A stretch of DNA of 64,000 nt from Pseudomonas rustica (GTDB lineage Bacteria; Pseudomonadota; Gammaproteobacteria; Pseudomonadales; Pseudomonadaceae). This document shows positions 33,524 to 41,912 of this stretch, one piece after another. Positions within the stretch are counted from its first letter, which is position 1; the number at the start of each line of letters is the position of its first letter. Location: assembly GCF_018336155.1 (NCBI RefSeq), contig NZ_JAGYHF010000012.1:170652-234651 (forward strand), written 5' to 3'. The position numbers were made by a program, and so were the translations under genes. The notes beneath the pieces are model-generated. The model worked only from the letters and a program-made list of their open reading frames with translations. It was not told the origin of the DNA and ran no database searches.

Positions 33524-34464
33524 CCCACCAACGCAATTAACTGATGCCGCTGCGCGTCGGTGAGCATCGGCCCGAATCCGGCCCTGACGTTGTCGGCCAT
33601 ATAACGCGGATTGCTCGTCCCCGGAATCACACAGGTCACCGCCGGATGCGCCAGCAGAAACTTCAGCGCCAGTTGCGGCCAGCTGTTGACCTGGACGTCC
33701 GACACCCACGCCGGCAAAGGTTTGCCCTTGAGCCGGCCCAGCAAAGCACCGCCACCAAACGGCCGATTGCAGATCACCGCCACCCCGCGCTCGCGGCACA
33801 GCGGCAGGATACGTTTCTCCACACCTCGATCATCGAGGGCGTAGTTGATTTGCAGAAAATCCAGTTGTTCAGCCTTCAGCACCGCTTCGACTTCGTCATA
33901 GGCCGAGGACGTGTAATGGGTGATACCGATGTAGCGGATGCGCCCTTGCTCTTTCCATTCGCGCAGGGTCGGCAGGTGGGTTTGCCAGTCGAGCAGGTTG
34001 TGGATCTGCATCAGGTCGATGCGCTCGGTGCGCAGCAGGCTGAACGACTGCTCCATCTGCGCGATGCCTTCCTCGCGCCCGCGTACCCACACCTTGGTCG
34101 CCAGAAACGCCGGCGAACGCGGTTCATGGATCGACAGCAGTTCGCCGGTGGTCTGCTCGGCGCGGCCATACATGGGTGAGCTGTCGATCACCGTGCCACC
34201 CTTGGTGAACAGCTCATCGAGCACCGCCGGCAGTTGCCGATAAGCCGGGTCGCCCGGCGCGACGTCGAATCCGCGATACGTGCCCAGACCGACCAGGGGC
34301 AATGACTCGGAGCTGGAGGGGATGGCGCGGGTCTGCATGGCTTGGCCTCGGATAGTCGCGGGTGGCGCGGCAGTGGCCAACGCCCGATCAAAAGTGAAGA
34401 CTGCCGAAACCCCGGCAGCCAGCGTGAGCAATCGGCGACGGGAGTAACCCTCAGTGTGGCTCAT
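33520..34464 (-). CDS. Tat-exported aldo/keto reductase
   Basis: A 314-residue aldo/keto reductase with an N-terminal twin-arginine signal (YSRRRLLTLAAGVSAVFTFD). The barrel shows VIDSSPMYGRAE (catalytic Asp and Tyr), FLATKVWVRGREEG (Lys), DLMQIHNLLDW (His) and VIPGTSNPRYMADN at the NADP site. The complete tetrad is present. An exported member is unusual, because NADPH is a cytosolic cofactor. RBS is weak but the Tat signal defines the start. The natural regulator may have been the now truncated LysR gene at its 3' side. Confidence 0.87.
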   Translation of the reverse strand: MSHTEGYSRRRLLTLAAGVSAVFTFDRALATAAPPATIRGQAMQTRAIPSSSESLPLVGLGTYRGFDVAPGDPAYRQLPAVLDELFTKGGTVIDSSPMYGRAEQTTGELLSIHEPRSPAFLATKVWVRGREEGIAQMEQSFSLLRTERIDLMQIHNLLDWQTHLPTLREWKEQGRIRYIGITHYTSSAYDEVEAVLKAEQLDFLQINYALDDRGVEKRILPLCRERGVAVICNRPFGGGALLGRLKGKPLPAWVSDVQVNSWPQLALKFLLAHPAVTCVIPGTSNPRYMADNVRAGFGPMLTDAQRHQLIALVG

Positions 34465-34576
34465 GCTGGTTCCCCTGCTGCGTGAATCTGTTGCATGTTG
34501 TGTGCGCAGACTGTCTGGCGAAATCGCTGGACTACACTGCGACTGCCGACTTCCTTACCCCGTTAAAAGTAGCCGA

Positions 34577-35347
34577 ATGTCCCGAACCCTGATGTTACTC
34601 GTCGCTTTGATCGTCGCTGTGTACCTGGTGCTGTGCGCGGCGCTGTTCGTTTTTCAGCGCTCGCTGATCTATTTTCCGCAGGCCGGCACGGTGGAGTCGG
34701 CGGAGTCACGGCTGAAATTATCGATGGCGGATGCCGACGTCTGGGTAACCACTCGCGAGAGTGTCGGGCAACGGGCGCTGATCTATTTCGGCGGCAATGC
34801 CGAGGATGTCTCGCACAATCTGCCGGAGTTCGCCGCGGCATTCCCGGATTACGCGCTGTACTTTCTGCATTATCGAGGGTTTGGCGGCAGCGGCGGCAAG
34901 CCTTCCGAGGAGGCAATTGCCGAGGATGCGCTGGCGCTGTTTGATCAGGTGTACGCCAGCCATCCGCAGGTGGCGGTGATCGGGCGCAGCCTGGGTTCGG
35001 GCGTTGCGGTGCGTCTGGCCAGTCAACGGCCGGTGCAGAATTTGATTCTGGTGACGCCGTACAACAGCCTCGAAGAAGTCGCCGTGAAGCAATATCCGTG
35101 GGTGCCGGTGAAGTGGTTGCTCAAGGATCGTTATGAATCAGGCAAATACGCGGCGCATATTCGCGTACCGACGTTGTTGCTGGCGGCGAGTGATGACGAG
35201 GTGATTGCGCGGGACAGTACCGAGCGGTTGTTAGGGAATTTCCCCAAGGGGGTGGCGGTGCTTAAGGTGGTGCCGGATTCGGGGCATAACTCGATTTCCG
35301 AGCGGGGGGAGTATTTGCGGTGGATGGGGGATGTGTTGAATCGCTGA
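34577..35347 (+). CDS. Membrane-anchored alpha/beta hydrolase
   Basis: A 256-residue serine hydrolase with an N-terminal membrane helix (TLMLLVALIVAVYLVLCAAL). Nucleophile elbow GRSLGSG (Ser about residue 138), acid in AASDDEVIARDS and His in DSGHNSI. LHYRGFGGSGGKPSEE is the family loop. It belongs to the BEM46/YfhR-like group, whose substrates are not known. ATG at 34577 was chosen because it begins the membrane helix; the open frame before it overlaps the Tat reductase start region. Confidence 0.83.
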   Translation: MSRTLMLLVALIVAVYLVLCAALFVFQRSLIYFPQAGTVESAESRLKLSMADADVWVTTRESVGQRALIYFGGNAEDVSHNLPEFAAAFPDYALYFLHYRGFGGSGGKPSEEAIAEDALALFDQVYASHPQVAVIGRSLGSGVAVRLASQRPVQNLILVTPYNSLEEVAVKQYPWVPVKWLLKDRYESGKYAAHIRVPTLLLAASDDEVIARDSTERLLGNFPKGVAVLKVVPDSGHNSISERGEYLRWMGDVLNR

Positions 35348-35371
35348 GTTTTGTGTTGGCGGGTCTGGCCT

Positions 35372-35446
35372 CTTCGCGAGCAAGCCCGCTCCCACATTTT
35401 GTCCGGTGTACACCAAACCAGTGTGGGAGCGGGCTTGCTCGCGAAG
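35372..35446. repeat. REP pair in outward orientation
   Basis: CTTCGCGAGCAAGCCCGCTCCCAC followed after 27 bases by GTGGGAGCGGGCTTGCTCGCGAAG. Confidence 0.94.
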
Positions 35447-35562
35447 GGGCCGGCCAAATCACATCAATACCCCAGAAAAAAACCACACCTGCCACCCTGA
35501 ACCAAGTCCAAAAAGCCCAGTCCTACACGCGCCGCTTTTTCCTCTCCTGAGCCGTCCACTCC

Positions 35563-36426
35563 ATGCGCCACACCGCCCGCCCCCTTCGTCTGGTTTCGCT
35601 GTGCCTGCTGCTTTCGCCTTTGTTTGCTCAATCCGCCCACGCCGGCGCCGAACGCCAACTGGTCGCGGCCATCAACGACTACCGCGCCCACCCGCAACGC
35701 TGCGACCGTCGCCCCGCGCAGCGCCTGGCTCCGCTGGCGTTGAAAGAAAATCTCGCGCTGCCCATCGGCTATGGCTACGGCGGCGGCATGCGCGAGGCGC
35801 TGAAATCGTCCGGATATGCAGCGATGACGGTACGCAGCATCCGCATCGTCGGTGCAGAGGATGCCGACGAAGCCTTCGACCAGCTACAAGACCACTACTG
35901 CGGCGCATTGCTCGACAGTCAGTACGCCGACATCGGCATCAGCCGTTCGCGCAGTGAATGGCAAGTGGTGCTGGCGCGGCCGGTGCTCGACAACCGCGTC
36001 GGCGATAATCGTAGCGTCGGCAAAGCGCTGCTCGCCGAGGTCAATGCCGCTCGCGCCCGGCCACGGATGTGTGGGCGTCAACGCTTCGCTGCCGCCCGAC
36101 CGCTGAACTGGAACGCTGCGCTGGGCGCGGCCGCACAAGGGCACAGTAAGGCCATGGCTTATGGCAATTATTTTGCGCATCGTGATCCGGACGGTGATTT
36201 GCCGGCAGATCGCGCTAGAGCGGCGGGTTATCGTGGCCGGCAAATTGGTGAAAACATTGCCGCCGGGCAGAGTTCGCCGGGCAAGGCGATGGCCGGGTGG
36301 CTGGCCAGTCCGGGGCATTGCGCCAATTTGATGAACCCGATGTTTACCCAGGTGGGAGCGGGTTTTGCCAGCGAGGCGCGTAGTGATGAAGGGGTTTACT
36401 GGACGATGCTGTTTGGTGCACCGTGA
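35563..36426 (+). CDS. Secreted CAP-domain protein, paralogue of the one at 2386
   Basis: A 287-residue exported protein: signal peptide cut near AHA (about residue 27), a degenerate N-terminal CAP-like half (INDYRAHPQRCDRRPAQRL) and a complete C-terminal CAP domain with HSKAMAYGNYFAHRDPDGD, GENIAAGQSS and GHCANLMNPMF. The layout, length and closing EGVYWTMLFGA match the paralogue at 2386-3237 (GIYWTAMFGA). Compared with it, the linker is more Arg-rich. The two genes are 33 kb apart, so the duplication is not recent and tandem. Confidence 0.88.
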   Translation: MRHTARPLRLVSLCLLLSPLFAQSAHAGAERQLVAAINDYRAHPQRCDRRPAQRLAPLALKENLALPIGYGYGGGMREALKSSGYAAMTVRSIRIVGAEDADEAFDQLQDHYCGALLDSQYADIGISRSRSEWQVVLARPVLDNRVGDNRSVGKALLAEVNAARARPRMCGRQRFAAARPLNWNAALGAAAQGHSKAMAYGNYFAHRDPDGDLPADRARAAGYRGRQIGENIAAGQSSPGKAMAGWLASPGHCANLMNPMFTQVGAGFASEARSDEGVYWTMLFGAP

Positions 36427-36450
36427 TTTTGCGTTGACTCGACGGGCCTC

Positions 36451-36524
36451 TTCGCGAGCAAGCCCGGCTCCTACAATTTTCCGGTGATCAACCATCATCG
36501 TAGGAGCAGAGCTTGCTCGCGAAG
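36451..36524. repeat. REP pair in outward orientation
   Basis: TTCGCGAGCAAGCCCGGCTCCTAC then GTAGGAGCAGAGCTTGCTCGCGAAG. Confidence 0.92.
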
Positions 36525-36547
36525 GGGCCAGATCAGCCACCCTCAAT

Positions 36548-37180
36548 TTATTTGGGCCGACGCACCGCCCGCACCCGCCCGCTATTCCCGCCACCACAAT
36601 AGAACCGATCCTTGCCATCCGCCTCCAGCCCCGACACGCCAGTCCCGTCGGGCATCGTCAGGCTTTCCAGTACCTCACCGTTACCCGGATCGATCCGCCG
36701 CAGTTCGCTCTCCTCGCCTTCCCACGTGCCATGCCACAGCGCGCCATCAACCCACGTCACGCCGGTGACAAAGCGGTTGGACTCCAGCGTGCGCAAAATC
36801 TCGCCGGTTTCCGGGTTGATCTGATGGATTTTACGGTCGCGATACTGACCAACCCATAACGAACCCTCGGCCCAGGCCATGCCGGAATCATTGCCGCCAC
36901 CGGGCGCGGCGATGGTGTTGAGGATGCGCCCGGTGGCCGGGTCGATTTTGTGGATATGGCGGTCGGCGATCTGGAACAGATGCTTGCCATCGAACGCGGT
37001 GCCGCCATCAGCGCCGACCTTGAGCGTGCGCACGGTTTCGCCGCTGGCCGGATCCAGCGCATTGAGTTGACCATCGCTGGCAAACCAGACTTGCTGACCG
37101 TCGAAGGTCACGCCGTGAATGCCGTCGATCCCTTCGAACGGGCCGTACTCGCGAAGGATTTCTGCGTTTGCGTGTTTCAT
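36548..37180 (-). CDS. Beta-propeller protein (Vgb/SMP-30-like), unknown
   Basis: A 210-residue cytosolic protein made of repeated blades of about 40 residues, each with a WF/LW turn and a IDP-x-GE element: LNALDPASGETVRTLKVG, IHKIDPATGRILNTI, IHQINPETGEILRTLE, LRRIDPGNGEVLESL. This resembles virginiamycin-B-lyase-type and glutamine-cyclotransferase-type propellers but is too short for a seven-blade ring. There is no signal peptide. It lies 30 bases after the regulator gene and is probably co-transcribed. Its substrate is unknown. Confidence 0.75.
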   Translation of the reverse strand: MKHANAEILREYGPFEGIDGIHGVTFDGQQVWFASDGQLNALDPASGETVRTLKVGADGGTAFDGKHLFQIADRHIHKIDPATGRILNTIAAPGGGNDSGMAWAEGSLWVGQYRDRKIHQINPETGEILRTLESNRFVTGVTWVDGALWHGTWEGEESELRRIDPGNGEVLESLTMPDGTGVSGLEADGKDRFYCGGGNSGRVRAVRRPK

Positions 37181-37210
37181 GGGGGCTTCCTCGTGTTGGT
37201 TGAGACCAGC

Positions 37211-38422
37211 CTAGCCATTGCCCAGCGACACCGGGAGTAACAAGATCGTCGCGAAACCCGGCACCGGCGGCGTCATCCAGCGCCGTGATCGGCCCAGACC
37301 GAAGGACTGGATTTTGTTTTCCGAGGCCAGTGTCTCGAGCGCTCGTTGCACTTGGCGTTGACTGCTGCCCAATGCGAGTGCCAGTGCTGAGCTCGACCAC
37401 GCTTCGCCATCCGCGAGCAAGGCCAGCAGCGCCGCGTGTTTGTCCTCGACCGGTAACGTCAGCAGCGCCACCTCTTCGGCCACCAACGTAAACCCGCGAG
37501 GCGTGGCGCGGATGTTCGCCAGCGGTTGCAGCGCTGAGCGCAAGCGGCCGATTTCAACGCGTAGCCGCGCCCGGTGCGATTCGTCGCTGAGTTGCAAACG
37601 GAAAGCCTTGGCAATCAGCGCCTCTCGCGAGACATCGCCCGGCCAGGCTTCCGCTAGCAACCGGGCGAGATGGAACAGCACCGGGCGAGTGGCAAGCGCA
37701 ACCGTCATGCCGGCGCCGCGCACGCTGTAGCGGCAGGCATCGATGACCAGCGCTTTTGAAGCGAACAGGGTTTCTACTTCTGCGAGTTTCAGCGGTTGCT
37801 CTTTTCCGCTGATGATCAATCTCGCAACCGGCGCCTCAAGGATTTGCGCGGCGTGCTCGACTTCAACGCTCAACGCCTCAATGCCAGCCTCCCGCGCCGC
37901 GTGTTGCGCGCGAACCAATGCCGCCTGCGCCCTGTGCGCCTGAACCCTGCGCAACGCAATGCCCGCCGCCACCAGTGCATGGGCGGCACGCAAGGCTGGC
38001 GGAAGTGGTGCAGGATCCTGTTCAGCGAGCAACCGTTCAGCGTCATCCAGCTCACCGATCAACAACAATCGACGAATCTGCAAGTAACGCGCGTGCGCCG
38101 CGTTGAGCCGGTCGCCGTGATCCTCCAGCAACCGACGCGCCGCCTCCAGCACCTTCACCGGCCAGCCCAGATCGCGTGCCGCCAGCGCCACTTCGGCCTC
38201 GGCAACAAGACACCGCGCCCGCGACAGCGGCTCATTGCGACCGAACGCCTTCACCGCCCGCTGCAACAACGCCTTGGCACGCGGCAGATCGCCCAACTGC
38301 GCCATGGCAATACCGCGCAACGCCAGCGCCGGCGGATCCTCGCGCAGGGCGACGATATTCAGTGCCGCCAACGGATCCCCCGCCGCAAGCGCACGGCTGG
38401 CGGCGGTGATCAGTGAGTCCAT
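37211..38422 (-). CDS. Helical-repeat regulator with C-terminal winged helix
   Basis: A 403-residue protein. The N-terminal 180 residues form Ala/Leu-rich helical pairs like TPR units (ALALRGIAMAQLGDLPRAKA, AAHARYLQIRRLLLIGELDD). Residues about 190-330 include a stretch like an OmpR-type winged helix (SREALIAKAFRLQLSDESHR, ARLRVEIGRLRSALQP). A second small winged helix follows (SALALALGSSQRQVQRALETLASENKI). I infer a transcription factor that senses a ligand through its helical repeats. It leads a two-gene unit with the propeller gene. Confidence 0.7.
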   Translation of the reverse strand: MDSLITAASRALAAGDPLAALNIVALREDPPALALRGIAMAQLGDLPRAKALLQRAVKAFGRNEPLSRARCLVAEAEVALAARDLGWPVKVLEAARRLLEDHGDRLNAAHARYLQIRRLLLIGELDDAERLLAEQDPAPLPPALRAAHALVAAGIALRRVQAHRAQAALVRAQHAAREAGIEALSVEVEHAAQILEAPVARLIISGKEQPLKLAEVETLFASKALVIDACRYSVRGAGMTVALATRPVLFHLARLLAEAWPGDVSREALIAKAFRLQLSDESHRARLRVEIGRLRSALQPLANIRATPRGFTLVAEEVALLTLPVEDKHAALLALLADGEAWSSSALALALGSSQRQVQRALETLASENKIQSFGLGRSRRWMTPPVPGFATILLLPVSLGNG

Positions 38423-38476
38423 GGTGAATGACGCATGGCGGACGTTCCCCGAAAAGTTAAGGACGACGCCGAACCT

Positions 38477-38579
38477 GTGGCGAGGGAGCTTGCTCCCGCT
38501 GGGGTGCGAGCGGCCCCCCGCTCTTCAGTTCAAAACAGGGCCTGCTGCGCAGTCCAGCGGGAGCAAGTTCCCTCGCCAC
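38477..38579. repeat. Inverted repeat, GTGGCGAGGGAGCTTGCTCCCGCTGGG variant
   Basis: GTGGCGAGGGAGCTTGCTCCCGCTGGG on the left and CCAGCGGGAGCAAGTTCCCTCGCCAC on the right. It shares the outer GTGGCGAGGG of the 5687 family but with a different core. Confidence 0.92.
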
Positions 38580-38727
38580 AATGGATCGGGGCTCAGCCCT
38601 AAATAAAATTGGAGCTTCAGGGGAGTCTAATACCGGTCACTTGAGCTGTTCGGTTTTCTTCAAAAGTTCTAACAACCCCTTAGGGTTTGTTGCTGGATCG
38701 GGTCGTGAAAACTGTTCACGACGCGTT

Positions 38728-38811
38728 TCAAACCGGAGAAATTGTCGCGAGCACGCCGATCAGAATGGTCAGTGTCAGAAATCCACCCAGGAAAATCGCC
38801 ATCTTGAACAT
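38728..38811 (-). CDS. Small membrane protein (27 residues)
   Basis: ATG to TGA, 27 residues: MFKMAIFLGGFLTLTILIG then VLATISPV. One membrane helix with a single positive charge at the N terminus. GAGGAG lies 6 bases upstream, a near-perfect ribosome site. It is the only coding feature in the gap 38423-39112, which otherwise holds repeats. Function unknown; likely a small inner-membrane regulator or stress peptide. Confidence 0.6.
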   Translation of the reverse strand: MFKMAIFLGGFLTLTILIGVLATISPV

Positions 38812-38967
38812 AGAGCTCTCCTCAATGCAGGGTTTGCGGTGCACTGGACGCTTCGGAATGAAGGACTGCCGTGAGTGACCGCACTGCCGGGGTATTTTGA
38901 GCCGGTGACTGAACCGGTTACAGAGGCAGATAGAATCGAAAAAAGCGTATCAGATGACATCTGATCT

Positions 38968-39059
38968 GTAGGAGCTGCCGAAGGCTGCGATCTTTTGATC
39001 TGGATCCTTGAACATCAAGATCAAAAGATCGCAGCCTCGTTTCACTCGACAGCTCCTAC
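38968..39059. repeat. Hairpin repeat with non-matching arms
   Basis: Left arm GTAGGAGCTGCCGAAGGCTG; right arm GCAGCCTCGTTTCACTCGAC then AGCTCCTAC. The right arm belongs to the variant seen in full at 54640-54738. The hairpin still pairs at base and around GATC but has a mismatched middle. Confidence 0.9.
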
Positions 39060-39112
39060 AGGCTAGAGTGACTGCGGTCGTGCAAAAACAATAAAAACTC
39101 TGGGGTAAATCC

Positions 39113-39541
39113 ATGTCCGAACTGAACCTGCAGCCCAACGTCGCCGAATCGCTGAAACGCTGGCACGAGATGATCCGCACCGGCAACTTGAGCGCCCTGC
39201 CCGAGTTGCTTGACGCCAAAGCCGTATTCCGTTCACCGATGGCGCACACGCCCTACCCTGGCGCGCCGGTGGTGTCGATGATCCTCAATACGGTGTTCGA
39301 GGTGTTTCAAGACTTTGAATATCACCGTGAGCTGGCGACGGCGGATGGTTTGAATGTAATTCTGGAATTCAGCGCCAAGGTCGGGACGAAGGAACTGAAA
39401 GGCATCGACATGATTCGCTTTGATGAGCAGGGCAAGATTGTCGAGTTTGAAGTGATGGTGCGGCCGTTGAGCGGGTTGCAGGCGTTGGGCGAGGAAATGG
39501 GGCGGCGGCTTGGCGCTTATCTGGCTTCCGCGAAACCCTGA
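39113..39541 (+). CDS. SnoaL-like/NTF2-fold protein
   Basis: A 142-residue soluble protein of the NTF2-like superfamily: an N-terminal helix (VAESLKRWHEMIRTGNLSAL), PELLDAKAVFRSPMAHTPYPG and a beta sheet ending KIVEFEVMVRPLSGLQAL. Such folds form cone-shaped dimers that bind small molecules; the Asp/His residues needed in SnoaL cyclases are not clearly visible. It stands alone. The role is unknown. Confidence 0.78.
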   Translation: MSELNLQPNVAESLKRWHEMIRTGNLSALPELLDAKAVFRSPMAHTPYPGAPVVSMILNTVFEVFQDFEYHRELATADGLNVILEFSAKVGTKELKGIDMIRFDEQGKIVEFEVMVRPLSGLQALGEEMGRRLGAYLASAKP

Positions 39542-39598
39542 CATCTGAACACCTGAACGTCTTAACGTCTTAACACCGAAACAATTCTGTAGGAGCTG

Positions 39599-39663
39599 CC
39601 GAAGGCTGCGATCTTTTGATTCTAAAACAAGATCAAAAGATCGCAGCCTTCGGCAGCCCCTAC
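39599..39663. repeat. Hairpin repeat, GTAGGAGCTGCCGAAGGCTG family
   Basis: Short-loop copy; right arm ends GGCAGCCCCTAC. Directly followed by three copies of GAGGGATATC-type units (39675-39700). Confidence 0.93.
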
Positions 39664-39674
39664 AGGGAATACAG

Positions 39675-39700
39675 AGGGATATCGAGGGATATCGAGGGAT
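39675..39700. repeat. Short tandem repeat GGGATATCGA
   Basis: GGGATATCGA twice followed by GGGATA, ahead of the terminator. Ten-base period. Confidence 0.8.
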
Positions 39701-39704
39701 AAAA

Positions 39705-39740
39705 AAAGCCCACTGACCGTCGCCGGTGCAGTGGGCTTTG
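39705..39740. terminator. Intrinsic terminator (mqo)
   Basis: AAAGCCCACTG...CAGTGGGCTTT with an A run on the plus side, which reads as a T run for the leftward mqo transcript. Confidence 0.88.
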
Positions 39741-39756
39741 TGTGTCAGGGGTCTAA

Positions 39757-41403
39757 TTACAGAGCCATGTCACGTGCAGCGTTTTCCTTCGGTGCTTCAG
39801 CTTTTTCAGCCGCAGGTGCAGCCGGAGCAGCAGCCTGACCGATCACTGGAGGCGTCGGCAGCTCCAGGATCTTGGCGGTGTAAGCCCACTCTTCAGCCAC
39901 TTTCGCTGGATCGCTATTCAACTGAGTGCCGTAGCTTGGCACGATCTGGTGCAGCTTGGTTTGCCACTCTGGGCTAGCCACTTTGTCTTTGAAGACTTTC
40001 TGCAACACGCTCAGCATGATCGGTGCAGCGGTCGACGCGCCTGGCGATGCGCCCAGCAGGCCGGCGATGGAGCCGTCTTGTGCAGCAACGATTTCGGTAC
40101 CCAGTTTCAGCACGCCGCCAGCGGCTTCATCACGCTTGATGATTTGCACGCGTTGGCCGGCTTGCCACAGGCGCCAGTCTTCGGCTTTGGCGTTCGGGAA
40201 GTATTCCTTCAGCGCGTTCAGACGGTCTTCATCCGACAGCATCAGTTGGCCAGCGAGGTACTCGACCAGCGGGTATTCCTTGATGCCGACCTTGGTCATC
40301 GGCCAGATGTTGTGGGTGGTGGTGCTGGTCAGCAGATCCAGGTACGAGCCTTCTTTGAGGAACTTGGTGCTGAAGGTCGCAAATGGGCCAAACAGGATGA
40401 CGCGCTTGCCGTCCAGAACACGGGTGTCCAGGTGTGGAACCGACATCGGTGGCGCGCCAACCGAAGCTTTACCGTAGGCCTTGGCCAGGTGCTGTTCAGC
40501 GATGGTCGGGTTATCGGTCACCAGGAACGAGCCGCCTACCGGAAAGCCAGCGTATTCCTTGGCTTCAGGAATGCCCGACTTCTGCAGCAGGTGCAGTGCA
40601 CCGCCGCCCGCGCCGATGAACACGAACTTGGCGTCGGTTTCGGTTTTAGTGCCGTCTTTCAGGTTTTTGTAGCTGACACGCCAAGTGCCATCGGCATTCT
40701 TGGTGATGTCCTGCACTTCGCTCGACAGTTTCAGATCGAAGTTAGGCTTGGTTTGCAGGTGGGCAGCGAACTGGCGGGTGATTTCGCCGAAGTTCATGTC
40801 GGTACCCAGCGGGCTCCAGGTGGCCGCGATTTTCTGGTTCGGGTCACGCCCTTCCATCATCAGCGGAACCCACTTCTTGATCACAGCCGGGTCTTCGGAG
40901 TACTGCATGCCGGCGAACAGCGGGCTCGCTTGCAGGGCTTCGTAGCGCTTTTTGAGGAACTTGATGTTGTCATCACCCCACACGAAGCTCATGTGCGGCG
41001 TGGTGTTGATGAACGAGCGAGGGTTCTTCAGAACGCCTTGCTGAACCTGCCAGGCCCAGAACTGACGGGACACCTGGAACGCTTCGTTGATCTCGACGGC
41101 TTTCGGGATCGTCACGTTGCCTTTGTCATCTTCCGGGGTGTAGTTCAGCTCAGCCAGAGCCGAGTGACCGGTACCGGCGTTGTTCCAGCCGTTGGAGCTT
41201 TCGAGGGCGACGCCGTCGAGGCGCTCGACCATTTCCATCGACCAGCTTGGCTCCAGCTCATTGATCCACACACCCAGGGTGGTGCTCATGATGCCGCCGC
41301 CGATCAACAGCACGTCGACTTTCTTTGCTTCTTCAGCATTGGCGGACGACATCCCCATCGCCAAAGCCAGCCCCAGCAGAGCTGTGTTCACTTTCTTAAA
41401 CAT
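39757..41403 (-). CDS. mqo: Malate:quinone oxidoreductase with N-terminal signal-like sequence
   Basis: A 548-residue FAD enzyme that oxidises malate to oxaloacetate and reduces the quinone pool. VDVLLIGGGIMSTTLGVWIN is the FAD motif, and ALESSNGWNNAGTGHSALAELNYTP is the Mqo signature. Before the FAD motif is a stretch MFKKVNTALLGLALAMGMSS ending in ANA, with the form of a Sec signal peptide, which classical Mqo proteins lack. The C-terminal 30 residues are an Ala/Pro/Glu/Lys tail. A GTG three codons upstream is an alternative start. It is monocistronic with its own terminator. Confidence 0.92.
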   Translation of the reverse strand: MFKKVNTALLGLALAMGMSSANAEEAKKVDVLLIGGGIMSTTLGVWINELEPSWSMEMVERLDGVALESSNGWNNAGTGHSALAELNYTPEDDKGNVTIPKAVEINEAFQVSRQFWAWQVQQGVLKNPRSFINTTPHMSFVWGDDNIKFLKKRYEALQASPLFAGMQYSEDPAVIKKWVPLMMEGRDPNQKIAATWSPLGTDMNFGEITRQFAAHLQTKPNFDLKLSSEVQDITKNADGTWRVSYKNLKDGTKTETDAKFVFIGAGGGALHLLQKSGIPEAKEYAGFPVGGSFLVTDNPTIAEQHLAKAYGKASVGAPPMSVPHLDTRVLDGKRVILFGPFATFSTKFLKEGSYLDLLTSTTTHNIWPMTKVGIKEYPLVEYLAGQLMLSDEDRLNALKEYFPNAKAEDWRLWQAGQRVQIIKRDEAAGGVLKLGTEIVAAQDGSIAGLLGASPGASTAAPIMLSVLQKVFKDKVASPEWQTKLHQIVPSYGTQLNSDPAKVAEEWAYTAKILELPTPPVIGQAAAPAAPAAEKAEAPKENAARDMAL

Positions 41404-41810
41404 CCGTAGCACCTATGATAAAACGCCTTCCGCCCGTCGCTGTTATCAGCATGCGATCCGCTTTGGTGACGCTCAGGCTGGCGTCGCAGATTCCGGCACA
41501 CTGCAATTTTGACGGGTGGGCACACAAGGCCGACGTACCGCATCGACCTCAGTTAATGTCCCTTCTGAACTGGTTTCTTATCATTATTGGCATCAGCTAC
41601 TTGAGCGACAGGGATTCCGTCAGCTCGCCACGCGGCAAGCAGACTGAATTAGGTCAAACCAAGTTGGCGCGAAGAATATCACGTCAGGACAAACCCGCGC
41701 GTCTGTTCCCGACTTGATAGTCCTTTTGCGTTCAGGGGCTTATCGGCTGGAGGGGGTTGAACATGAACCTTGGGGCGGGCATTTAAGTATTGGGGTGACT
41801 GGACGGGCCT
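41404..41810. other. Upstream region of mqo, nothing else recognised
   Basis: About 400 bases holding the mqo promoter and leader. I see no ORF with coding character. The base composition is less GC-rich around 41550-41660. I could not identify a convincing promoter box. Confidence 0.5.
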
Positions 41811-41884
41811 CTTCGCGAGCAAGCTCTGCTCCTACGAAAAGCGGGTATCAACGATCCCCGTAGGAGCAAAGCTTGCTCGCGAAA
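41811..41884. repeat. REP pair in outward orientation
   Basis: CTTCGCGAGCAAGCTCTGCTCCTAC then GTAGGAGCAAAGCTTGCTCGCGAAAG. Confidence 0.93.
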
Positions 41885-41912
41885 GCGGCCGCTCAATCAC
41901 TGCAAAACTCTG

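Noticed and set aside
39949..41409. A 486-codon forward open frame across mqo
   Set aside because: Antisense shadow; the reverse strand encodes the full malate:quinone oxidoreductase.
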